From: JBFGCA01 sp041567315
Lineage (GTDB): Bacteria; Acidobacteriota; Thermoanaerobaculia; Multivoradales; JAHEKO01
Direction of reading: 5' to 3'
NCBI GenBank assembly: GCA_041567315.1
Contig: JBFGCA010000048.1
Coordinates: 1 to 32,281, forward strand
Length of the DNA stretch: 32,281 nucleotides
A program made the position numbers and the translations under genes. The notes beneath the pieces are model-generated. The model did no database searches and was not told the origin of the DNA. It worked only from the letters and a program-made list of their open reading frames with translations. How positions within the stretch are numbered: position 1 is the stretch's first letter; the number at the start of each line of letters is the position of its first letter. Positions 1 through 7,395 of this stretch are shown here, in pieces.

Positions 1-8
1 AGGCGGAA

Positions 9-174
9 CTAGTGGACCGTAACGGATGAAATCGTAGTGGATGATCGAGTCCTCGGTTTCGAGGTCAAGGCGCGGCGACGCAGGCATAGCGGGACTATGG
101 CGAGGAGCCGCAACGCCGAGATCGAAGCCGAGGGGCGATCAGGCACTGCGATTTCATCCGTTACGGTCCACTAG
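9..174 (-). repeat. Nested palindromic repeat element, copy C (intact)
   Basis: A 31-bp inverted repeat (9-39 against 144-174, one mismatch) encloses a second inverted repeat (52-66 against 118-132, 12 of 15 positions matching) and a core at 67-117 with CATAG (85-89) and CTATG (95-99). All three levels are centred near position 92, so the whole element can fold into one long hairpin. The core, read on the minus strand, matches cores at 19346-19396 and 32200-32250. The right arm ends on the TAG stop codon (171-173) of the minus-strand nucleotidyltransferase gene, so a transcript of that gene would run into the hairpin. No coding capacity is credible. It could be a REP-like or MITE-like element or a structured terminator; the family is not recognised. 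Confidence 0.85.
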
Positions 175-1526
175 GTGGGCTGACGGGCGAGCTCACGGAG
201 CACCGCGATTGCCTGAGCGCGGGTCTGGAGAGCGCCGGTGACTTGGCGGCGGCGGAGAAGACGGAGGGCTTCGCCCAGCTCGGGACCCGCGGGCAGGCCG
301 AGTAGCGTGGTGGCCTCGTCGGCCGTGATCAGGGGCCGGGGATGGAAGATCTGGTCGCCTTCGCGGCGGACCAGGTCGGCGAGGCGTGCGACTGTGGTGC
401 TCCAGGTGGCGGGGCGACGGGGCGGGTTGAGCACGGCCAGGTAGCAGATGGCCGACGGCCACAGGTCCCCGCAGGTGTGGAGGAGCCAGCGGCGGTCGGG
501 GGTGGCGCGGGGGAGGCGCCGCCAGGACAGGAGGACGATGACGGCGCGCGTCTGGCGGCGGGTGAGGAGGCCGGCAGCGCGGAGGCGGGCGGGGCGGGCT
601 GCTGGGACCGGTGGCAGGTGGCGCAGCATGAGGGCCAGATGGACAAGCTCGGGGCGCGGCGGTGGTACGCCGGGGCCGGCGGCGGCGCGGAAGGCCGCCG
701 CTGCCTTGAGGACCCGGCCGAGGGCGGCGACCAGGTTCGGAGCGACTACCCGGCTGCGCCGGCTCTGGCGGCGGGAGCGCTTCGCGGCTCTGCTGCCCTC
801 GCTGGCTCTGGCTTCGCTGCAGCCGGCCACTGCCTCGTCAGGTCCGAGGAACGTCGCCGGGTAGAGCCCGGTCTCCAGCAGAATGGCGGTCGCACGGTCG
901 GCACCCTCCAGGTCGCAGATCCGCTCGAGCTCCTCGCGGACCCGCTCGCGGGCGACGGTGGCCAGAAGGGAGGCGTCGCGGCAGGCGAGCCGCTTGGTGA
1001 CCGGGTCGACGGTGAAGCCGAGCTGGCCGGCGAGGCGCGCCAGGCGCAGGAGGCGGAGGGGGTCTTCGCGGAAGGTCTGCGGGGTGGTGGCCCGGAGGCG
1101 GCGGGCGGCGAGGTCGCCGCGGCCGTTGCAGGGGTCGAAGATGCGGCCGCCGGCCGGGGCGAGGGCCAGGGTGTTGACGGTGAAGTCGCGGCGCTTCAGG
1201 TCGGCGGTGAGGGTCTGGCGGCCGCGGTCCCAGAGGTCGAGGGTGAAGCCACGGGCGATCAGGCGGTAGGCGGCGAAGCGGTCGCCGCCGACGCGGACCA
1301 GGCGGGCGGGCAGGCGCTCGGCGAGCCGTTGGGCGATCGACTCGCCGCGGCCGGCGACGACGGCGTCGAGGTCGCGCGCGGGGAGGCCGAGGAGTGCGTC
1401 GCGGACCGCGCCGCCCACCAGGTGGACCGGGGTGGCGCCGCCGGTAGCGGCCATCAGCGCCCGGGTGGCGGGATGGCGTCTGAGGGCGTCCAGATCCGGC
1501 GGCTTGCGCTCGACCCCTGCCGACAT
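171..1526 (-). CDS. tRNA nucleotidyltransferase / poly(A) polymerase family protein
   Basis: A class II nucleotidyltransferase of 451 residues that either adds or repairs the 3' CCA of tRNAs or adds 3' poly(A) tails; sequence alone does not decide which. Visible motifs are GGAVRD at residues 38-43, the catalytic carboxylates in DLD at 52-54, RRDFTVNTLAL near residue 112, a DP..GRGDL segment, and the EDPLRLLRLARLAGQLGF block typical of the neck region. The C-terminal half is Arg/Ala-rich and I see no clear HD phosphohydrolase motif. The ATG at 1526 has no Shine-Dalgarno; a TAGAAT hexamer lies 5 nt upstream, suggesting leaderless transcription. It is divergent from the amidase gene with a 20-bp gap. 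The tRNA-Pro gene in this window already encodes CCA, so a repair or polyadenylation role is possible. The stop codon lies inside repeat element C. Confidence 0.9.
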   Translation of the reverse strand: MSAGVERKPPDLDALRRHPATRALMAATGGATPVHLVGGAVRDALLGLPARDLDAVVAGRGESIAQRLAERLPARLVRVGGDRFAAYRLIARGFTLDLWDRGRQTLTADLKRRDFTVNTLALAPAGGRIFDPCNGRGDLAARRLRATTPQTFREDPLRLLRLARLAGQLGFTVDPVTKRLACRDASLLATVARERVREELERICDLEGADRATAILLETGLYPATFLGPDEAVAGCSEARASEGSRAAKRSRRQSRRSRVVAPNLVAALGRVLKAAAAFRAAAGPGVPPPRPELVHLALMLRHLPPVPAARPARLRAAGLLTRRQTRAVIVLLSWRRLPRATPDRRWLLHTCGDLWPSAICYLAVLNPPRRPATWSTTVARLADLVRREGDQIFHPRPLITADEATTLLGLPAGPELGEALRLLRRRQVTGALQTRAQAIAVLRELARQPT

Positions 1527-1531
1527 TTAAA

Positions 1532-1541
1532 ATTCTACTTT
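1532..1541. promoter_or_regulatory. Overlapping divergent -10 elements
   Basis: In the 20-bp gap between two start codons, TACTTT (1536-1541, plus strand) lies 5 nt before the amidase ATG at 1547, and TAGAAT (1532-1537, minus strand) lies 5 nt before the nucleotidyltransferase ATG at 1526. The two hexamers share the bases at 1536-1537. The gap is strikingly AT-rich in a very GC-rich neighbourhood. This geometry fits leaderless transcripts in both directions that compete for one site. No clear -35 boxes are seen; they would lie inside the opposing coding regions. Confidence 0.6.
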
Positions 1542-1546
1542 AACAA

Positions 1547-3367
1547 ATGGCGCTAAGTGTCGACGAACGCAGGAGAAATGGCTGCCGCGAACGGTGCTGG
1601 CCGGGCGGTTCGGCCCCCCGTGGCGGGCCGCGGAGGGACGGCGGCCGGTGGGGGCTGGCGGCCACGGCGTGGCTGGCGCTGCTCCTGGCCTCCGCGGTCC
1701 CTGGCGCTGCGGCGACCCTGCGGGTGAGCGCCGGTTCCGGGATGGTGGCGGCCTACGACGCCGCCGACGGGCTGTTTCTGGAGGCGGTGCCCGAGCGGGG
1801 CGAGGGCATGCTGCGCTTCGCGGAGCGGCTGTGCGGGACGACCGGGCGGGCCTCGGAGGTGTCGGCGGCCAACGGCGGGGCCCGCCGGCTGTTGAAGGGG
1901 GTGCGGTACAGGGTGCCGTTCGAGCTGCTGACCGGCGAGTATCAGCTGCTGGTGGCGCGGGCGCTGTTTGCCGGCGACGAGGCGGAGGCCGACGGCTGGC
2001 GGCACCGGGTGCGGGCGCCGGAGGGCGCCGGGCCGCCGAGCCTGTGGCGGGTCTCGGAGTGGTTCACCGGGCGGGGCGACAACTACCGCAACCTGCGCGC
2101 GGCCAACGGGCTCGATGCCGAGGACCTGCAGCTCGGTCAGGTGCTGTGGATCCCGGGCGACATGCTGCGGCCCGCCTTCCGCGCGGTGCTGCCGCCGCCG
2201 ACCGCGGCGCTGCTCGAGTACGGCGAGGACGCGCGCGGCGAGTACGCGGTCTACCGGCTGCAGAAGGGCGAGGCGCTCTACTCGAGCGTGGTCGTGCGAT
2301 TCACCGGCCGGGTGTTCGCCGAGGACGTCAACTCGGTGGCCGATACGGTGGCCGAGCGCAGCGGCATTCGCGACGTCACCGACATCCCGATCGGCTACCG
2401 GGTCAAGGTGCCGCTCGATCTGTTGCAGCCCGAGTTCCTGCCGCCGGCTCACCCGCGGCGCCGCGAGTACGAGGAAGGGCTGATGGCCAGCGCCCGCTTC
2501 AGCAACCAGGTCACCGCCGACCGGTTGCAGGGGGTGACGGTGGTGCTCGACGCCGGGCACGGCGGCGCCGACGTCGGCGCCTCGATGGGCGGGGTGTGGG
2601 AGAGCCTCTACGTCTACGACATCATGTTGCGGTGCCGGCGCATCCTCGAGGCCTCGACCGCGGCGCGGGTGATCTCGACCACCCAGGACGGCAGCGGCCC
2701 GTCGATCCTCGAGCGCGACCGGCTCCCGTACTCCAAGAGCCACCGGGTGCTCACCACCCCCAACTACCGGATCGAGGACTCGACGGTCGGCGTCCATCTG
2801 CGCTGGTATCTGGTCAACAGCATCTTCCGCCAGACGGTGGCGGCGGGGGCCGATTCGGCCAGGCTGGTCTTCGTCTCGATCCACGCCGACTCGCTCCACC
2901 CGTCGCTGCGGGGGGCCATGGCCTACGTGCCCGGCGCCCGCTACCGCGGCGGCACCTACGGCAAGAGCGGCGCCGTCTACGCTGCCCGGCGCGAGGTCAG
3001 GGAGGGGCCGCGGGTGAGCTTCTCGCGGACCGAGCTGGTGCGCAGCGAGGGTCTGTCGCGCGATCTGGCGGCGAGCGTCCTCGACCGCTTTGCCGCCGCC
3101 GGTCTGGCCATCCATCCCGACAAGCCGATCCGCGAGAAGGTGATCCGGCAGCGCCGGGCCTGGGTGCCGGCGGTGCTGCGCTACAACGCCATCCCGGCCC
3201 AGATCCTGCTCGAGGTCTGCAACCTCGCCAACGCGGACGACCGGGCGCTGATCCAGACCCGCGACTTCCGCCAGCGGGTGGCGGAGGCGATCGCCCAGGG
3301 CATCCTCGACTACTACGGGGACTCCGGGGCGCCGGCCGGCCCCCGCGTCGCGGCCTCCAGCCCCTGA
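1547..3367 (+). CDS. N-acetylmuramoyl-L-alanine amidase (Amidase_3 family)
   Basis: A zinc-dependent cell-wall amidase that cleaves the bond between N-acetylmuramic acid and the stem peptide, 606 residues. A long basic N-terminus precedes a hydrophobic segment at residues 36-56 ending in an Ala-rich cleavage-like site, so it is probably exported to the periplasm. The region around residues 165-290 contains LysM-like stretches (for example NYRNLRAANGLDAEDLQLGQ), suggesting peptidoglycan binding. The catalytic domain spans about 325-595: zinc ligands His338 in DAGHGG, Glu352 in GGVWES and His446 in SIHADS, and the catalytic Glu556 in LLEVCN are all present. The ATG at 1547 gives an unusually long n-region, but the -10-like TACTTT 5 nt upstream supports it as a leaderless start. 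A sigma/anti-sigma pair follows on the same strand after about 120 bp. Confidence 0.92.
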   Translation: MALSVDERRRNGCRERCWPGGSAPRGGPRRDGGRWGLAATAWLALLLASAVPGAAATLRVSAGSGMVAAYDAADGLFLEAVPERGEGMLRFAERLCGTTGRASEVSAANGGARRLLKGVRYRVPFELLTGEYQLLVARALFAGDEAEADGWRHRVRAPEGAGPPSLWRVSEWFTGRGDNYRNLRAANGLDAEDLQLGQVLWIPGDMLRPAFRAVLPPPTAALLEYGEDARGEYAVYRLQKGEALYSSVVVRFTGRVFAEDVNSVADTVAERSGIRDVTDIPIGYRVKVPLDLLQPEFLPPAHPRRREYEEGLMASARFSNQVTADRLQGVTVVLDAGHGGADVGASMGGVWESLYVYDIMLRCRRILEASTAARVISTTQDGSGPSILERDRLPYSKSHRVLTTPNYRIEDSTVGVHLRWYLVNSIFRQTVAAGADSARLVFVSIHADSLHPSLRGAMAYVPGARYRGGTYGKSGAVYAARREVREGPRVSFSRTELVRSEGLSRDLAASVLDRFAAAGLAIHPDKPIREKVIRQRRAWVPAVLRYNAIPAQILLEVCNLANADDRALIQTRDFRQRVAEAIAQGILDYYGDSGAPAGPRVAASSP

Positions 3368-3437
3368 GCGCGGGCCGGGCGCTCCAAGCGGCCCCGCGGG
3401 CTCGGCCGGCGGGGAGGCGTCGCGGCCGGTGCCGGCG

Positions 3438-3469
3438 GGAACTCGATGGCCGCCGGACGGGTCAGTTCC
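3438..3469 (+). promoter_or_regulatory. Candidate ECF-type autoregulatory promoter / inverted repeat
   Basis: GGAACT (3438-3443) resembles the GGAAC -35 of ECF sigma factors. After 17 bp comes GTCAGT (3461-3466), a reasonable ECF -10. GGAACT also forms a perfect 6-bp inverted repeat with AGTTCC (3464-3469). A strong ribosome-binding site GAGGAGG (3474-3480) and the ATG at 3489 follow. ECF factors commonly transcribe their own operon, so this may be the self-controlled promoter; an operator is the alternative reading. Confidence 0.4.
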
Positions 3470-3488
3470 TGGTGAGGAGGGCCGATCC

Positions 3489-4127
3489 ATGGCCTGGCCC
3501 GGAGGTGGGATGGAAGGCGTCATGAGCGGCCCCCGATCCGGCAACCGCGCCGATCGGGAGCTGGTGGAGCGTCATCTGCACGGCGACGAGGTGGCGTTCG
3601 AGGAGCTCTACTCCCGGTTCGACCGCATGGTCTTCAACCTGGCGCTCCGCATGGCCGGCGACGCCGAGGAGGCGGCCGACCTCACCCAGGAGATCTTCCT
3701 GCGGGTGCATCGCTATCTGGGACGTTTCCGCGGCCGCTCGAGCCTCAAGACCTGGGTCTACCGGGTGGCTCTCAATCGCTGCCGCAGCCGGCTGCGCCAG
3801 CGGGCGCGGCGGCGGCGGTTCGCCGGCACCGCGAGCTTCCGCGAGCTGCGCGACCCGACACGCGGCCCCGAGGAGCTGGCCGTCGCACTGGACGAAGGCC
3901 GGCGCGTGCAAGAGGCGCTCGCCCGCCTGCCGCCGGCCTTCCGCGAGGCCGTGGTGCTGCGCGACCTCGAGGGTCTGACCTACGAAGAGATCGCCGCCGC
4001 CGCCGGGCTGCGGCTGGGCACCGTGCGCTCGCGGATCGCCCGCGGCCGCGAGCGGCTGCGGGCGCTGCTGGAAGCCGGGCCGCCGGCGCCGCCGGCGGAA
4101 CCTGGTGCCAAGGAGGAGTCGTCGTGA
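3489..4127 (+). CDS. ECF (sigma-70 family) RNA polymerase sigma factor
   Basis: A 212-residue extracytoplasmic-function sigma factor. Region 2 is seen in EEAADLTQEIFLRVHRYL and SLKTWVYRVALNRCRSRLRQ (core binding and -10 recognition). An Arg-rich linker leads to region 4: LPPAFREAVVLRDLEGLTYE followed by an HTH segment, EIAAAAGLRLGTVRSRIARG, that would read the -35 element. The ATG at 3489 was chosen because GAGGAGG sits 8 nt upstream; the frame is open back to 3429 and another ATG lies at 3510. The stop overlaps the GTG of the next gene, a membrane protein with an HxxxCxxC motif, the standard sigma/anti-sigma arrangement. A possible self-recognised promoter lies at 3438-3466. The regulon and the signal sensed are not evident. 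Confidence 0.93.
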   Translation: MAWPGGGMEGVMSGPRSGNRADRELVERHLHGDEVAFEELYSRFDRMVFNLALRMAGDAEEAADLTQEIFLRVHRYLGRFRGRSSLKTWVYRVALNRCRSRLRQRARRRRFAGTASFRELRDPTRGPEELAVALDEGRRVQEALARLPPAFREAVVLRDLEGLTYEEIAAAAGLRLGTVRSRIARGRERLRALLEAGPPAPPAEPGAKEESS

Positions 4128-4930
4128 GCCGTCACGCCACCCTGGAGAGGCTCTCCAGCTACCTGGACGGCGAGCTGCCCGAGCCGCAGAGCCGCCAGGT
4201 GGCCGAGCACGTCGCCGACTGCCGGGCCTGCCGCGAGCGGCTGGCCGGCCTGCGGCGGGTCGTCGAGCGGCTGGCGGCGCTCGAGAGCGCCGGCCCGCCG
4301 GCCCACCTCGGCGGCCTGTTGGGTCGCCAGGTCCGCCAGGAGCCGCGTCCGCGCGGTCCCTTCGAGCGCCTCGAGCGCCGGATCGCAGAGGTCAATCTCC
4401 AGCCGTCGCTGGCCCCCACCTTCGCGCTGGTGATCCTCCTGGCGGTCGTGGTTTACATGTTCGCGGTCGCCGTCGATCGACACCGCAGCCGGGGCGTGCC
4501 GGTGATCCTCAACCCGCCGCCGCTGGCGGGTGAGACGCTCCTGGAAGAGTCGGGAGCGGCGCCGCGGGTTCCTGGCGAATCCGTCGGCGGGGAGACGATG
4601 TCGGGTGAAGTTCCAGGTGAGAAAAGGGCCGCTGGAAGGGCGCCAGCGGAGCCCACACCTGGGGAGCCGCCTGCAATTGCGCCCGGCGCCCTCGGCAAGG
4701 AAATGACCACCGCCACCGCTGGCGGCCGCCGGTTCGCGCTGTTGGACGGCGTCTGGGTGGAGGAGGGGCTCGTGGGCGCGGTGCCGATCGAACGACTACG
4801 GCTCGACGGCCCGGGCTGGCGGCAACGCCATCCTGAGCTGACGCCCTTCGCCACGCTGGGCGGCCGGGTGCTCCTGCGGATGGACGGTCGGCCAGTCGAG
4901 GTCGCTTTTCCAGCCGACGGCCCGGGCTAG
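4124..4930 (+). CDS. Membrane anti-sigma factor with zf-HC2 zinc-finger motif
   Basis: A 268-residue protein predicted to hold the upstream sigma factor at the membrane. The N-terminal cytoplasmic part has the ZAS-type motif His29-x3-Cys33-x2-Cys36 (EHVADCRAC) after a helix carrying SSYLDGEL, typical of the family. One membrane segment lies at about residues 96-117 (LAPTFALVILLAVVVYMFAV). The remaining ~150 residues are outside, mostly Pro/Gly/Glu-rich linker, with a small structured-looking end around FALLDGVWVEEGLV that could be a sensor; its ligand is unknown. The GTG start overlaps the sigma stop (GTGA) with AAGGAGGA about 7 nt upstream, so the two genes are translationally coupled. Confidence 0.88.
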   Translation: MSRHATLERLSSYLDGELPEPQSRQVAEHVADCRACRERLAGLRRVVERLAALESAGPPAHLGGLLGRQVRQEPRPRGPFERLERRIAEVNLQPSLAPTFALVILLAVVVYMFAVAVDRHRSRGVPVILNPPPLAGETLLEESGAAPRVPGESVGGETMSGEVPGEKRAAGRAPAEPTPGEPPAIAPGALGKEMTTATAGGRRFALLDGVWVEEGLVGAVPIERLRLDGPGWRQRHPELTPFATLGGRVLLRMDGRPVEVAFPADGPG

Positions 4931-5221
4931 CCTTCGGCGCTCGGCGGCTCGCCAATGGCCTGACCTGCCCGGATCTGCAGGACGTTCCTACGCGGGGTCC
5001 ACCCGCCGGCCGCGAATCCGGCCTCGGAGCCTCCCCGGCGGCCCTTTCTGCCGCTCGAGGGCAAGCCCAGATTCCGTGTCTGTTCCTTACCTGGGCAGGC
5101 TTGCCGCGCGCCAATTCCGCCCGTGGTCTGCTCGCCCGATGGCGCCGGCGGCCTGGTGCGTTTGCGTCCGCTCGCCTGACGGCCGCTGTGATGGGAAAGC
5201 CAGCCGTCCGCGAGGTCGTCG
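4931..5221. other. Intergenic gap between convergent genes
   Basis: About 290 bp separate the anti-sigma stop from the stop of the minus-strand GreA-fusion gene. I see no credible ORF, no T-tract terminator and no copy of the repeat element. A weak 6-bp GACGGC/GCCGTC inverted repeat lies at the right end. Otherwise nothing is recognised here. Confidence 0.5.
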
Positions 5222-7342
5222 CTAGCTCACTTTTTTCGCCCCGCCGGTCGAGGCTCCGGCGGCGGCCTCCGGAGCCGGCTCGACGGCCTCGATGCGGTAG
5301 TCGCGGCCGTCGAGAGCGACCGTGTCGCCGGGCCGCTTGCCGGCCAGCTCGCGGCCTAGCTCGGCCTCGTAGGAAATGACGCCGCGAGCGGGATCGCTCT
5401 CCCATGGGCCCAGCAGGGCGAGGGTGCGCTCGGTGCCGTCGGCGTCTGCCAGGCGGACGCGGCAGCCCGGGCGGACCTCGGCCGGTGCTTCGGCCGGGGC
5501 CGCCAGCGGTCGCACCCGCTCGAGGTCGCGCTGCAGCTTCTGCAGCCGGGCGTTCAGGTACTCGTGACGCTGGCGAGCCGCCTTGTACTCGAAGTTCTCG
5601 CGCAGGTCGCCGAGCGCGCGCGCCTCCTCGATCGCCTTGCGGTTGGCGGGGATCTCGGTCAGCTTGAGCTTCTCGAGCTCGGCCCGGCGGGTGGCGATCG
5701 ACGACGGCAGGGCGTAGAGCGGCACGGTGGCCTCGGGCCGCAGCGCCGGGAAGCGCAGGTGGAGGGCGTTGAGCAGCGGCTGGCGCAGGTAGTCCTCGAA
5801 GGGGGCGCGCTCGATCGCCTTCTCGGCCTGCGCGGCCTGCGCCTCGTCGAAGCGCTCGAGCAGGTGGACCAGCGGACCTCCCGACTCGAGCAGGCGGGCC
5901 AGCCGGGCGCGGTAGCTGGCCAGCTCGGGATGGCGGGGGGCCTCCAGGATCTGTTGCAGGAGCCGGAGCGGGTTGCGGCCGGCGGCCACCGGCTGGGCGG
6001 CGCGCTCGGCCAGCCAGGCAAAGGCGGCCGGCTGCCGTCGCGGCTGGGCGAGGAGACGGTCGAGGAAGGCCTCCAGCAGCTCCGGCCGCGCCTTGCGGAG
6101 GCCGTCGGCCAGGGCGTCGAGCAGCCGCCCGTCCTCCTCGCGCTCGAGCAGCCGGGCGTAGACCTCGGGCCAGTCCTGCTCGCGGCCGGCGCGGAGCCGG
6201 CGGTAGGCCTCCTCGCGGGCCGGGCGGTCGGCGAGCGTGGCCGCCAGGGAGGCGGGGTCGGGAGCCGCCGCCAGCTGGGCGTCGGCCGACCAGCCGGCCG
6301 CCGCCGGCGCCCGCCCGGCGCGCTCCAGGGCCAGCCAGATGGCCAGCGCCTCGCCCGGCCGCTCGGCCGCGGCCTCCTCGCCGACCCGCGCCAGCTCGGC
6401 GGCGAGCTGCTGGTCGAGGTCCTCCCAGCGGCCGACGTTGCGCCGCCACAGCGCCAGCTTGCCCTCGACCCCGGCGCCGGCGAAGGCCTCGAGCACCGCC
6501 TCGCGGGCGGCGCGGCCGCTGGCGGTGCCGGTGTAGAGCTGCTGGCCGCGGCGGTTGAGGCTGACGATCTGCGGGTGCCGCCGCGCCGCCGCCCACCAGG
6601 CGCTCCAGCGGTCGGCGCCGACGACGTCCTCCAGGGCGCGGCGGATCTGGGCGGCGGTGAGCGGCTCCTCCTGGCTCTCGAGCAGCGCCACCAGCAGGGC
6701 GCCGGGGTCCTGCTCGGCGAGGGCGCGGAGCGCTTCGGGCTCCTCGACCTTGCGGCGCAGCAGGTGGCCCGGCGGCAGCGCGCGCAGCAGCTTGGAGGCG
6801 GCGCGGAAGCCGACCCTGAGGCCGGGGTGACGGTCGAAGTCGATCTTGAAGTTGTCGAGCTGGAGGTTGACCTCCACGACCCGGCCGGCGCCCTTGCCGT
6901 CCATCCACACCACCGCCCCCCGGTCGAACTCGAGGAGCGCTCGCAGCCGGCGCACCTTGCGACGGTTCTTCTCGAAGTCCTCGACGGCCCGCTGCAGGCC
7001 GACCTTCTCCATCAGCCCCTCGAGGCTCGGCGAGTCGGGATAGAGGTTGCGCAGAGTGGCGACCACCTCGCCGTGGAGGGCGACCGGCTCGTAGAGCAGC
7101 TGCCCGGCCCGCAGCAGCACCCGCAGCCGCTCCTCCCAGTGCTCCCCGGCCTGCAGCTGCTCGTCCAGCAGCTCGAGCAGCGGGCGGGCACGCTCCTCCT
7201 CGCCGGCGCCGGCCAGCGCCCGCGACAGGCCCACGAAGTAGGCGGCGTCGGCGGCCTCCTCGAGCCCCCGCAGCCAGGCGTCCTCGACGGCCGCGAAGTT
7301 GCCGGCCTCGATCTGGCGCCGGAGCTGCGGGGCGATGGCCAT
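5222..7342 (-). CDS. GreA-domain transcript-cleavage factor with large N-terminal extension
   Basis: A 706-residue protein, over four times the length of normal GreA (about 158 residues). Residues about 542-700 form a full GreA: an N-terminal coiled coil (RRAELEKLKLTEIPANRKAI) whose tip carries GDLRENFEYKAARQ, with acidic residues Asp579 and Glu582 matching the pair that places Mg2+ in the RNA polymerase active site, then the FKBP-like C-terminal domain (GRELAGKRPGDTVAL). GreA rescues backtracked polymerase by stimulating RNA cleavage. The first ~540 residues are mainly helical and TPR/HEAT-like, with a small beta-rich part near 140-180 (GAVVWMDGKGAGRVVEVNLQ). Similar long GreA fusions are known in chlamydiae and spirochaetes. 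The start at 7342 has TATGAT 12 nt upstream and is divergent from the gene at 7396. Confidence 0.88.
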   Translation of the reverse strand: MAIAPQLRRQIEAGNFAAVEDAWLRGLEEAADAAYFVGLSRALAGAGEEERARPLLELLDEQLQAGEHWEERLRVLLRAGQLLYEPVALHGEVVATLRNLYPDSPSLEGLMEKVGLQRAVEDFEKNRRKVRRLRALLEFDRGAVVWMDGKGAGRVVEVNLQLDNFKIDFDRHPGLRVGFRAASKLLRALPPGHLLRRKVEEPEALRALAEQDPGALLVALLESQEEPLTAAQIRRALEDVVGADRWSAWWAAARRHPQIVSLNRRGQQLYTGTASGRAAREAVLEAFAGAGVEGKLALWRRNVGRWEDLDQQLAAELARVGEEAAAERPGEALAIWLALERAGRAPAAAGWSADAQLAAAPDPASLAATLADRPAREEAYRRLRAGREQDWPEVYARLLEREEDGRLLDALADGLRKARPELLEAFLDRLLAQPRRQPAAFAWLAERAAQPVAAGRNPLRLLQQILEAPRHPELASYRARLARLLESGGPLVHLLERFDEAQAAQAEKAIERAPFEDYLRQPLLNALHLRFPALRPEATVPLYALPSSIATRRAELEKLKLTEIPANRKAIEEARALGDLRENFEYKAARQRHEYLNARLQKLQRDLERVRPLAAPAEAPAEVRPGCRVRLADADGTERTLALLGPWESDPARGVISYEAELGRELAGKRPGDTVALDGRDYRIEAVEPAPEAAAGASTGGAKKVS

Positions 7343-7354
7343 GGGGGACCGGCG

Positions 7355-7389
7355 ATCATAGCTCAGCCTCGGCGGGTGGCGGGTAGAGT
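7355..7389. promoter_or_regulatory. Divergent promoter region with two -10 elements
   Basis: The 53-bp gap between the GreA-fusion start (7342, minus) and the GTG at 7396 (plus) holds TATGAT on the minus strand (7355-7360, 12 nt before the ATG) and TAGAGT on the plus strand (7384-7389, 6 nt before the GTG). The second spacing predicts a leaderless transcript. No Shine-Dalgarno is visible for either gene. Confidence 0.5.
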
Positions 7390-7395
7390 CGCGGC

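Noticed and set aside
9..174. Integron attC site
   Set aside because: attC sites have conserved outer boxes and a variable centre. Here the centre is conserved and the outer arms vary, and there is no integron integrase or cassette array.
41..241. A short plus-strand frame through repeat element C
   Set aside because: It crosses the palindrome and enters the nucleotidyltransferase gene in antisense; there is no ribosome-binding site and no similarity between its halves and any protein I know.
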